DNA of 49,914 nucleotides from positions 1 through 49,914 of the forward strand of contig JAYOTG010000011.1 of assembly GCA_038150305.1 (NCBI GenBank). The letters are read 5' to 3'. Both the position numbers and the translations under genes were made by a program. This document shows positions 18,901-25,477 of the stretch, piece by piece. Source of the DNA: MGIIa-L3 sp038150305. Its GTDB lineage: Archaea; Thermoplasmatota; Poseidoniia; Poseidoniales; Poseidoniaceae. The notes beneath the pieces are model-generated. The model was not told where the DNA came from. It worked only from the letters and a program-made list of their open reading frames with translations, and did not search any database. Positions within the stretch are counted from its first letter, which is position 1. Every line of letters begins with the position of its first letter.

Positions 18901-20356
18901 CACGGCCACGGGCACGCTGAGGACCATCGGGGCAGTGGACGTCGTCATCGCGCCCTTGTTCGACATCAGCAGCCCTGATTGGCCAAGCATCCTGCTCTTC
19001 CATCAGGGCCTCTCCCAGGGCATCAGCGCCAATGTCAGGAACGTCGGGAACGCAGACATTGACGTCAACGTCGAGGTTGCGTTGTACCGGCCAGGCACCG
19101 ATCAAGTCACGGACGATTGGACCTTGACCAGCGCGGCCTCTCAGGTCGTCAGCCTGCGTCGAGGCGTGGACACGCCCCTCGATGTTGTTGTGGAACTCGT
19201 NNNNNNNNNNNNNNNNNNNNNNNNNNNNNNNNNNNNNNNNNNNNNNNNNNNNNNNNNNNNNNNNNNNNNNNNNNNNNNNNNNNNNNNNNNNNNNNNNNNN
19301 GCCTTCGAACTTGAGGGCGTGGCCAAAGAGTGGACCATCACAGGCGACCGCCTCATGGAAGGCGTCGCCACCAACCTAAGCCTCGATCTGGTGAATTACG
19401 GCACTTCGTTGGCCGTCGACGTCACCCCCGTGCTCACCTGCGAGGGCGCGCAAGTGTTGAGCAGCCCCGAAGCCATTCCACTGCTTTTCCCCGGTGAAAG
19501 CGTGAACGTTCAGTTTGGCATCCAGCCCGACAGCATGGACTGGTGGCTCAGCTCCTCGCAACTGCGCTGCACGGCAGACTGGACGTCGCCTGTGTCTGAC
19601 AGCTTCGGCGACGAAATCGACAACAATCGGCTCGTCATTGAGGAAGAAGTGGTGGCATGGTCTCCACGGCCGATCGTGGTCCTGGCCGGCGCCGCTGCAG
19701 GTCTGTTGTTGGCTGCACTGTTTGTTGCCTTGCGCAACCAGAACGACAACTTCCGCCTTGCCGCCGTCTATGCTGGCTTGCTCGGCCTTGGCTTCTCCTT
19801 CCACCTTCTCTCAATCGTCTGGTGGGGCCCCGTCGTGCTCACGGTGGCCGCCCTGTGGACGTGGCGCATGAGTTGGCGGGCCTCCGAAGAATTCCGCGTG
19901 CTCCACGAGGATTACCAGCGTCAACGCAAGGGCCTCTCGACCATGTATGCCGACCACTTCGAGGCGCTTCGCGAAACGCAACGTGCGCTGAGCACCATCC
20001 TCGCCCTCCCCATCTTCGGTTTCGTGCTCATCGTCATGGGTGTGCCCGCTCAAGTGCCAGGAAACAACCTCAACGGCGGCAGTCTGCTGGCTTACCTCAT
20101 CGTCGTGTCCTTCGGCGTCATCTACCTGCTGCGCCGCAGCAACCGGACCTACGGCCGCATCTACGGGCGCCTCACCGACATCGAGACGGCTTCGGCACGC
20201 ATCGAGCGTGACTTGGCCGACCCGGCCCGTCTCCTCGGTGACTTGGCCGAAGACGGCCTCGGCTTGGCCGATTTGCTGGATGAAGCCAGCCAAGCGGCCC
20301 GGGAATTGAGCGACACCGTGGACTGGGACGAGCAGGAGGTGGTCGAGGATGTCTGA
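15905..20356 (+). CDS. Giant membrane protein of CARDB/NEW3-like beta-sandwich repeats, archaellum-linked; contains an assembly gap
   Basis: About 1483 residues as drawn, uncertain because 100 Ns interrupt it. The TTG start at 15905 sits 8 bases after AGGAGG and overlaps the preceding stop. A signal peptide follows (hydrophobic run around residues 9-26, ending in ATPAAEA). The outer part consists of many repeats containing NVGT, NTGQ, NQGN and NDGN turns, typical of CARDB/NEW3-type sandwiches. The C-terminal 230 residues hold about four membrane helices, a cytoplasmic helical linker between pairs (EEFRVLHEDYQRQRKG), and a helical tail. It overlaps the next gene by 8 bases. A scaffold or stator-like envelope role for the archaellum is inference from position only. 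Confidence 0.85.
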   Translation: MTTAARASSIGLVALLLLTLMVPMATPAAEATSGRAGPDFSVSSLTLDNHGSVQLNDAGIISIVAAPGDHTVRIEVANVGTLAGSATLTLFHKGSPTAFEVEVDQMSTGSLAPNGAPSVFLMSWTAATGEDQTLYARVSSTQDGNTMNDERTLALDVERHLHGTTLTPMHPQASPGQSVARLSLGVHDLSVPVKNDGVIDISASMDVVLTPLGGGAAQTFPSNTISPLAPGSLHNPADSELLLVSLDATSLAGGYNITMTVTFTGPSWSDSVQVAAFDVVFSDYAAALVAPQDRTLQPGTSKLLTFRLDNTGQQLDNWNIATHSLQGWSDTSSWPLNTGPISAGSNLEFVANVDVPITATIGQTELLTVTFTSQGSSPQYALQAVVSITAGELFLAEVDIDNTSVSVVPGLPTGITVNVTNQGNVDSNFAVTAGFSPSPQGWTVELPVPPQTGYLAPGETVSLEVTVTPAHISAPLNPAERNQEDDLVDLWVGASAVNGIPVNDELELSVAPVIVVDPGLEIDGLELTEADVRAARYGIGYDALVPMDLEVRHNLINDVNELVNATVAVSDVRFTSYGGAGGFAETSRWAFTPSPLNATNMTLGMTSPAVLSVQGPADALPLAGLLEADVTVTPSLSSVHSAGGVNTAPVTRTVTVSVPGINDGEFIDEGVRTANVGVATTFPIGLRNVGNDVSNYTISLLNTLPVEWSATLGASGGLMTTVSSLPSQVAVHPNIVSTAHETTFDLTVTSDPLAQAGSITYVDLELSNTDTGEVLGQTAVPITVDAFVDATLDPPYRLVNLSIFESPLTSLTMTNTGNTPAQFTVEIVDPDDEVDFTLTSSTSVLIGAGFSDGVKVQLIPSEDAAADVNYSATVVVTVLDGPVLEAVIQANISQMDDVALVFDASLDDDAGSSGVQHNAIPGTTVSLPFTLTNDGNYLEDLTMVTQVDSGWGASLDFTTVQLDIDESQVGTLTVDVPALGGSADLDRGDVHEVLIYVNDTATGTLRTIGAVDVVIAPLFDISSPDWPSILLFHQGLSQGISANVRNVGNADIDVNVEVALYRPGTDQVTDDWTLTSAASQVVSLRRGVDTPLDVVVELXXXXXXXXXXXXXXXXXXXXXXXXXXXXXXXXXXAFELEGVAKEWTITGDRLMEGVATNLSLDLVNYGTSLAVDVTPVLTCEGAQVLSSPEAIPLLFPGESVNVQFGIQPDSMDWWLSSSQLRCTADWTSPVSDSFGDEIDNNRLVIEEEVVAWSPRPIVVLAGAAAGLLLAALFVALRNQNDNFRLAAVYAGLLGLGFSFHLLSIVWWGPVVLTVAALWTWRMSWRASEEFRVLHEDYQRQRKGLSTMYADHFEALRETQRALSTILALPIFGFVLIVMGVPAQVPGNNLNGGSLLAYLIVVSFGVIYLLRRSNRTYGRIYGRLTDIETASARIERDLADPARLLGDLAEDGLGLADLLDEASQAARELSDTVDWDEQEVVEDV
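19201..19300. other. Assembly gap of 100 Ns
   Basis: One hundred unknown bases lie inside the giant gene at 15905-20356. The round length suggests a placeholder, so the true missing length is unknown. The reading frame happens to agree on both sides. Confidence 0.99.
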
Positions 20357-21503
20357 AGAGGATAAGGTCGACATCGAAGATGCTCCCTTTGAGGTCGAGG
20401 ACAAGGAAGCGGTCCACGACGACGTGCCGACGGAGCACGAGGCGATGGATCACATGGACGAGGTTGCGCCCGAAGACGACGCCCTCGACGTCGAGGACCT
20501 CGGCGACGAGGACTTTGACGACGTTGACTTCGAAGAGGAAGAAGACGGCCCCGCCGTCGCCACGGCCCGCCGCGACCTCAACCTGGCCGTGAACACGGTG
20601 CTGAACCAGCAGGTCAACTCGCTGGCCCGGACCGAACTCGACGTGGCCGAGGCCCGCGCTCACCTCAACAGCCATCGCCTTCGCAAGGCCCTGAAGACGG
20701 TGCTCCGTGCTGAGAGGGCCTTGGAGGACCTCAAGGAATCTGTGCTCCACTTGCGCCGTTCCATGGCTTTGCTGCACCGGCTGCTCAAGGAGAAGTCCCA
20801 CGTGTCCCACGGTGAAGTGGAGCATATCCTTCTCCGTCTTCGCGACGCCACGAGCGCCGCGGAAGCCGGTGAAGTCGGTACGGCGGCCGGCGAGGTCGAA
20901 GGCTTGGTCGACGACCTGATCGGCGGCGACACCTCCACCTTGAACCCGTTCTTGTTCCGCCACTTCTGGCTCGGCATCGACACGCGCTGGCCCGCCGGCG
21001 GCGACATGGGCGTCATGATCGTCCGCATCATCAACGACGGGCCCATCACGCTCCCGATGATGCGCATGCATCCTCCCGTTCCCGAGGGCTGGAACTCCGA
21101 CCCAGAACTCATCGACGTGCCCAGCATCGCTCCCGGCGGCAACCTTCCAGTTCGCTTCGAGATCACCGCTGACCGCCGCTATGGCGCCGATGAAATTCCG
21201 CTGGCCAGGAAATTGGCGCTCGCTGTGGGCTACGAGATGCGTTCCGGCGACATCGTGTGCACGGTGCGGGCACAAAACCGTTCCATGGAACCCTTGGTGG
21301 ACGTTCTCATCGACCCTTGGTTCCCGCCGGGCTACACGTCCGACGCCCTTCCAATGGTGCCGCGCCTCGAACCTGACGAGGTGGCGCACATCCGTATCCC
21401 ACTCCGCATTGACATCGGCGGACCGCGCGACGGTCCGTCCTCCAACTCCACCCCCGGACGCCGGGGGGGAAAAAACACACAACATGAGGTGAACAAGAAA
21501 TGA
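20349..21503 (+). CDS. Acidic coiled-coil protein with C-terminal beta-sandwich, archaellum-linked, unknown function
   Basis: A 384-residue protein that I do not recognise, with no signal peptide or membrane helix, so probably cytoplasmic. Residues 1-70 are extremely acidic (Asp/Glu repeats). Residues about 75-200 are helical and heptad-like (LRKALKTVLRAERALEDL, then HLRRSMALLHRLLKEK). Residues about 205-365 look like a beta-sandwich (FWLGIDTRWPAGGDMGVMIV, later DEVAHIRIPLRIDI). It overlaps the giant gene by 8 bases and the first archaellin by 4 bases (ATGA). The overlap on both sides argues for a role tied to the giant protein and the archaellum. Its coding end contains a strong hairpin. Confidence 0.82.
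   Translation: MSEEDKVDIEDAPFEVEDKEAVHDDVPTEHEAMDHMDEVAPEDDALDVEDLGDEDFDDVDFEEEEDGPAVATARRDLNLAVNTVLNQQVNSLARTELDVAEARAHLNSHRLRKALKTVLRAERALEDLKESVLHLRRSMALLHRLLKEKSHVSHGEVEHILLRLRDATSAAEAGEVGTAAGEVEGLVDDLIGGDTSTLNPFLFRHFWLGIDTRWPAGGDMGVMIVRIINDGPITLPMMRMHPPVPEGWNSDPELIDVPSIAPGGNLPVRFEITADRRYGADEIPLARKLALAVGYEMRSGDIVCTVRAQNRSMEPLVDVLIDPWFPPGYTSDALPMVPRLEPDEVAHIRIPLRIDIGGPRDGPSSNSTPGRRGGKNTQHEVNKK
21451..21467 (+). promoter_or_regulatory. GC-rich hairpin just upstream of the first archaellin gene
   Basis: CCCCCGG, loop ACG, CCGGGGG: a perfect 7-base-pair stem with a 3-base loop, followed by an A-rich stretch. It lies inside the last codons of the preceding gene, 33 bases before the archaellin ATG. 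It could be an mRNA-processing, stabilising or attenuation element. The pairing is direct; the role is inferred. Confidence 0.5.
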
Positions 21504-22078
21504 ACAACGAACGAAACGAAACGCGCGATAACACCGCAGCGATCGGGATTGGGGCGATGATTGTCTTCATCGCCCTCATCCTGGTGGCGGCGGTGGCGGC
21601 GGCGGTCATCATTCAGACCGCTGAGAAGCTGCAACAGAACGCCCAGTCTGCGGGTGACGACACGCAAGAACAGATGTCCACGAAGGTGGTCCTGCTCTCG
21701 ACCGTCATCTGGGACGACACAGCAGGAACGGAGACGCTCTTCAGCACCTTCGAGCTTGCTGCCGGAAGCAACCCAGTGGTGCCTGGGGACGTGTCCTTCA
21801 CCGTCGTCTGTGACGATGCTGTGGGCACCACGGCCTTCGCCGCTGGGAACTTCGCTGACGCTGAAGACCACACAGGAGATGGAGACATCACCGGCGTGGA
21901 GGTTGCTTTGACCTCCTTGGACCCCGGCGTGACCTACGTCGTCCAGATGGACATCTCCAACTGCGCGCCAACTGCCAACACGGCCCACATCCTTGTGCTG
22001 AGCGTCGTGGGCGGCGGTCAGACCTACGAAGAGCTCCAATACGGAAGCGACCCCAGTGTCGGGGACGTCGTCGTTTGA
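21500..22078 (+). CDS. arlB1: Archaellin 1 (archaellum filament subunit)
   Basis: A 192-residue structural subunit of the archaellum filament. After a short hydrophilic leader comes the family signature AIGIGAMIVFIALILVAAVA, followed by QTAEKLQQNAQ, the hydrophobic helix that forms the filament core. The class III signal peptide is expected to be cut before AIGIG, leaving alanine at -1, but no Lys or Arg directly precedes it. The outer domain is acidic, has two cysteines (in TVVCDD and DISNCAPT), and contains no N-glycosylation sequon in the mature part. The ATG overlaps the previous stop (ATGA), with GAGGTGA 8 bases upstream. A paralogue follows. Confidence 0.95.
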   Translation: MNNERNETRDNTAAIGIGAMIVFIALILVAAVAAAVIIQTAEKLQQNAQSAGDDTQEQMSTKVVLLSTVIWDDTAGTETLFSTFELAAGSNPVVPGDVSFTVVCDDAVGTTAFAAGNFADAEDHTGDGDITGVEVALTSLDPGVTYVVQMDISNCAPTANTAHILVLSVVGGGQTYEELQYGSDPSVGDVVV

Positions 22079-22088
22079 GGTGAGTACC

Positions 22089-22706
22089 ATGAAGAACACG
22101 AACATGAAGAACAACAACACGCAAGAACAGGACACCATGGCCGCGATCGGCATCGGTGCGATGATCGTCTTCATCGCGCTGATCCTCGTCGCTGCCGTGG
22201 CCGCTGCGGTCATCATTCAGACCGCGGAGAAGCTCCAGCAGAACGCCCAGTCGACCGGTGAGGACACCACGGACGAAATGTCAGGAAAGGTGCAGATCCT
22301 CAACGTCTTCGTCAACGATGACACTGAGTCCTACGCCGTCTACTTCCGCCTTGCTGCAGGAAGTGACGACACGGCCGATGACGGCATCCTGTGGCAGGTC
22401 TCCTGCGACGACGGTGGGGGCAACTTCCAGTACATTGCCGGTGATTTCGGCGATGGCTTCGGAGACGTGGTTGACCTCGGCGACGACACCGCGACGGACG
22501 TCGACGATGTCGAGGCAGGGGTGGCTTACCGCTTTACCCTTGACGCCAACGACAACGTTGCGGCGCCCAACACCAACGATTGCAGCCCGCTCGCGCTGTT
22601 CAACGCCAACGTCAAGGCCACGCTGTACATTCACGTCGTCGGCGGCGGTACGACCTATGACATCCTCAAGGTCAACGACGCCTCCGAAGGCGCTGTGGTG
22701 GTCTGA
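22089..22706 (+). CDS. arlB2: Archaellin 2 (archaellum filament subunit)
   Basis: A 205-residue paralogue of the preceding archaellin. The core helix region is almost identical in protein but not in DNA, so the duplication is old or under strong selection. The leader (MKNTNMKNNNTQEQDTM) is polar, and the expected cut again leaves alanine at -1. The outer domain differs from archaellin 1, is rich in Asp, and keeps two cysteines (VSCDDG and NDCSPL). The ATG at 22089 is chosen over a GTG at 22056 because GAGGTGA precedes it and the GTG start would add residues unlike an archaellin leader. Confidence 0.95.
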   Translation: MKNTNMKNNNTQEQDTMAAIGIGAMIVFIALILVAAVAAAVIIQTAEKLQQNAQSTGEDTTDEMSGKVQILNVFVNDDTESYAVYFRLAAGSDDTADDGILWQVSCDDGGGNFQYIAGDFGDGFGDVVDLGDDTATDVDDVEAGVAYRFTLDANDNVAAPNTNDCSPLALFNANVKATLYIHVVGGGTTYDILKVNDASEGAVVV

Positions 22707-22727
22707 TCCGCTCTGCGCCCTAATGCC

Positions 22728-22741
22728 CCCCGGCAACGGGG
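22728..22741 (+). promoter_or_regulatory. Hairpin with GCAA tetraloop after the archaellin pair
   Basis: CCCCG, loop GCAA, CGGGG: a perfect 5-base-pair stem closed by a GNRA tetraloop, in the 53-base spacer between the second archaellin and the next motor gene, just before the GAGGAGG ribosome binding site. No T-run follows, so a stabilising or processing role is more likely than a classical terminator. Confidence 0.5.
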
Positions 22742-22759
22742 TGCAGAGGAGGCATCACC

Positions 22760-23620
22760 ATGGCATGGCCATTTGGTGGCGGTGCACGGACAGCGACGGA
22801 CGATGACGCTCAGGCGACCGAAGGTCACCTGAAGGTCCTCTCGAACGTCCCGATCGAGCAGGTCCCCCACCCTGAGGAGGGGGAGTTGTCCGAGGAGGAC
22901 GCTTGGACGATCCGTCCTGGCCCTGCACGCGCCAAACTCAACAGCATTGGCAGCGTTCCATCCACGACCCAAGCGCTGGCGCCTTCGGCACCGGCACAGG
23001 TCAACGCGACCGTGGACACGTCCGGCCTCGAGCGGCTCATCAGCAGCCGACTCGACATGGTCGAAGACGTGCTCCGCATGGTCGAGACCCGCGTGGACGA
23101 AGCGATGGTGTCCGACCCGACCGCGACCTTCAGCGATGAAGGTGAGGAAGGAACGGACATGGAAGCCATGAGCGGCGACGTGATCATCACGGCGTCCGGG
23201 GAGCGCATCCCTGCCGGCGACGGGGCCTCACGCCTCAAGCCGGACGACGAAGCGCCCCTCGTTGAGCTCTACGAAGCGCAAGCACTGGCTGCGAACCCCT
23301 TCTTGCGTGCACCTGACGGCCTTGGTGGCGCGTCGGGTGACCGCATTGGGGCACCGACGGTCGCCGCCCTCCTGCTCGATCACATGACGGGCATGGCGGC
23401 GTCCAGCTTCACGCAGAAGGCGATGGACTCAGGCATGCTCAGTCCGGACGAAGGCCGTCAAGTGATGGCCATCGTGCAGTTGGCTGAACCCGGGGAAACC
23501 GAGGCCGCTTTGGCGGATCACCTCCCGAACCGGGCCTTGCTGTCCTTCTCCGCCTTGGTCAGCGCATGGCGCAACCAAGCGCAGCGCGCTGCGGCGGCAA
23601 GCAACAGCATGAGGGCGTGA
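22760..23620 (+). CDS. Coiled-coil protein in the ArlC/D/E position of the archaellum cluster
   Basis: A 286-residue cytoplasmic protein without signal peptide. Residues about 88-115 form a coiled coil (LERLISSRLDMVEDVLRMVE), as in ArlC. Residues about 195-260 are a helical domain (GAPTVAALLLDHMTGMAASS, then DSGMLSPDEGRQVMAIV) with a layout reminiscent of the ArlD/E domain but clearly divergent. ArlC, D and E form the cytoplasmic ring that links the motor to chemotaxis signals via CheF. Position between archaellins and ArlF supports this assignment. The ATG follows a strong GAGGAGG. The assignment is position plus architecture, not clear sequence identity. Confidence 0.6.
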   Translation: MAWPFGGGARTATDDDAQATEGHLKVLSNVPIEQVPHPEEGELSEEDAWTIRPGPARAKLNSIGSVPSTTQALAPSAPAQVNATVDTSGLERLISSRLDMVEDVLRMVETRVDEAMVSDPTATFSDEGEEGTDMEAMSGDVIITASGERIPAGDGASRLKPDDEAPLVELYEAQALAANPFLRAPDGLGGASGDRIGAPTVAALLLDHMTGMAASSFTQKAMDSGMLSPDEGRQVMAIVQLAEPGETEAALADHLPNRALLSFSALVSAWRNQAQRAAAASNSMRA

Positions 23621-23624
23621 AGGC

Positions 23625-24263
23625 ATGAGCGCGTCGACGGGCATCGGTGGATTGGTGGTGGGGATGGCCATGCTGGCCGTCTTCGTCATCTTCGTCGGTA
23701 CCCTCGACGCTCGACTTGCCACGCACCTTGATGTCACGGAACCGGGGGAACCACCTCCACAGATGTCCTTCGTGGACGCCAACGTGGACACCAACGGTTT
23801 GGTCGACATCAGCATCACCACAAACGGCAGCGGTTACGTGGCCGGGGATCAGATCCTCGACGGCACGACCGTGGTCGGAAGCGTGACCGAAGTGGACGCA
23901 AGCGGTGGCCTGGTGGCCGTCAGCGTAGCCATGGAAGGGAACAGGGATTTCACCTCATCCCCAACCCTGACCATCAGCTCCGTTGGCGGCTCCACCGGAG
24001 CCGTCTCAGCCGTCCTCGGCAGCGTGGTGCACGCCAACGTGACCAACCTCGGCAGCGCCGTGGTCCCCTTGGACGAGGTCTGGGCCTTCCTCGACGGCGA
24101 GAGCGTTGAGCGTGTGCCTGACCTCATGGTGGCTGAACCCATTGGCAACAACCTGTACTCAGGTGAGACGATGTGGGTCATGTGGCTTGAAGGCTCGACG
24201 ACGGCCTGGGAGCGCCTTGCGCTTTCGGTCGGCGAAACAACCGTCGTAACGGAACTGGTGTGA
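23625..24263 (+). CDS. arlF: ArlF-like archaellum stator protein with inserted beta-repeat domain
   Basis: A 212-residue protein with one N-terminal membrane helix (residues 8-26) and an external beta-sandwich, as in ArlF, which anchors the motor to the cell envelope. The family-like segment is HANVTNLGSAVVPLDEVWAF followed by LDGE. Residues about 58-133 look like an insertion made of two repeats, NGLVDISITTNGSGYVAGDQ and GGLVAVSVAMEGNRDFTSSP, which resemble the GSGYTS-PTVTI repeats common in marine adhesin and phage proteins. It starts 4 bases after the previous gene. ArlF and ArlG are hard to tell apart; the order follows the usual F-G-H-I-J layout. Confidence 0.78.
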   Translation: MSASTGIGGLVVGMAMLAVFVIFVGTLDARLATHLDVTEPGEPPPQMSFVDANVDTNGLVDISITTNGSGYVAGDQILDGTTVVGSVTEVDASGGLVAVSVAMEGNRDFTSSPTLTISSVGGSTGAVSAVLGSVVHANVTNLGSAVVPLDEVWAFLDGESVERVPDLMVAEPIGNNLYSGETMWVMWLEGSTTAWERLALSVGETTVVTELV

Positions 24264-24272
24264 GGTGAGGGC

Positions 24273-24755
24273 ATGGCAGACGGTGGGGCAACCTCGTTCA
24301 TCATGCTCGTCACCGCTCTGCTGGTGGCAGGCAGCGTCAGCACCTTCCTCATTGCCGAATGGGGTGACGTGGCTCGGTCCATGGAAATGGAGCGCCGGGC
24401 ACAAGCCATCGACGCAGAAACCGATGTGAGCTTGGCCGGGGATCCCGGTCACGTGCGCTACAGCCTCACCGGTCAAATCCAATTTTACCTGATGAACTCT
24501 GGAACTTCGGTTCTCGACGACAGCACCCTCGTGGTGCTGGTGGACGGCGTCCAGCAAACCGCCAACGTGACCACGACGGTCATGAACGGTGGCGATTGGT
24601 CCGCCGGTGAACTCCTTCAGGTCCAAGTCGTGGACAACACGCTGACCTACACCAACAACACCGAAGTGGTCCTGACCGTCGTGGTCTCCTCTGAATTCGT
24701 CAGCAACGTTCGCGGCACGGACACCTTGGATGCGGAGGTGAGGCTCGTTGTCTGA
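24273..24755 (+). CDS. arlG: ArlG-like archaellum stator protein
   Basis: A 160-residue protein with an N-terminal membrane helix (SFIMLVTALLVAGSVSTFLI) matching the ArlG pattern, followed by a short linker and an external beta-sandwich with the NSGTSVLDDSTLVVLVDGVQ segment. ArlF and ArlG form the envelope-anchored part against which the motor turns. It has a GAGGTGAGG ribosome binding site 9 bases after the arlF stop, and its end overlaps the TTG start of arlH by 8 bases, with its own coding sequence supplying the GGAGGTGA site for arlH. Confidence 0.82.
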   Translation: MADGGATSFIMLVTALLVAGSVSTFLIAEWGDVARSMEMERRAQAIDAETDVSLAGDPGHVRYSLTGQIQFYLMNSGTSVLDDSTLVVLVDGVQQTANVTTTVMNGGDWSAGELLQVQVVDNTLTYTNNTEVVLTVVVSSEFVSNVRGTDTLDAEVRLVV

Positions 24756-25464
24756 GCATGCACCAAAGCCCGTGGAAGACGGTTTCCCCTTCGGTGTGGA
24801 AACCGATTCATTGGCGGATTCCATGGGACTCCACCTCCCGAACCGCTCGCTCTACCTCATTCAGGGCACGGTCGGTTCTGGGAAGTCCCTCGTCTCGCAA
24901 CGCTTGGTTCACGGCATGCTGGAAAACGGCTGCAAGATCCTCGTGGTGACCACCGAGTTGACGACCCGCGGTTGGATTGAACAAATGGAATCCATCGGGT
25001 ACGGCGTGACCGAACCGCTCACGGAAGGGCGCCTTACGGTGTTCTCGCGCTACGGGACCATTGCTGAGCCGGTCCCCGACGTGTCGCTCTACGACGTGTT
25101 CACCTCACCCGCCATCGAAGAAGCGGACGTCATCGTCTTGGACACCGCGAGTTCGATCATGCCTGAGTTGCACAACGACACCGAACGTGTCGGCATGATG
25201 CAGCGCTTGCGCGAAGTCGTGGCCGAGGGTCGCTCAATCCTGTTGACGGTCGACCCCGAAGAAACGGACGGAAAAGCGCTGCACATGCTGCGCAGCAGCG
25301 CGGAACTTGTGCTCGACATGAGCACCGCCCTCATCGGCGGGGACATCAAGCGAAGCCTGACCGTGACCCGTTTCCTGCGGGCGGCCGGTCCGGTGCAAAC
25401 CAACATCGGTTGGCGTGTTGAGCCCAGCATGGGCTTCATCGTCGACATCACTGCGGTGAGCTGA
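24748..25464 (+). CDS. arlH: ArlH, KaiC-like ATP-binding protein of the archaellum motor
   Basis: A 238-residue RecA-fold protein that binds ATP and works with ArlI at the base of the motor. Walker A is GTVGSGKS at residues 40-47, and Walker B is DVIVLDT at 127-133. The start is a TTG: GGAGGTGA lies 6 bases upstream, it overlaps the arlG stop, and the first in-frame ATG would be 26 residues in and would cut into the family N-terminal region. Gene order between arlG and arlI confirms the identity. Confidence 0.93.
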   Translation: MSEHAPKPVEDGFPFGVETDSLADSMGLHLPNRSLYLIQGTVGSGKSLVSQRLVHGMLENGCKILVVTTELTTRGWIEQMESIGYGVTEPLTEGRLTVFSRYGTIAEPVPDVSLYDVFTSPAIEEADVIVLDTASSIMPELHNDTERVGMMQRLREVVAEGRSILLTVDPEETDGKALHMLRSSAELVLDMSTALIGGDIKRSLTVTRFLRAAGPVQTNIGWRVEPSMGFIVDITAVS

Positions 25465-25477
25465 GGAGGAATTCACG

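Noticed and set aside
22728..22741. Classical transcription terminator after the archaellins
   Set aside because: A perfect hairpin is present but no T-run follows, and a strong ribosome binding site for the next gene does, so I list it as a regulatory hairpin instead.
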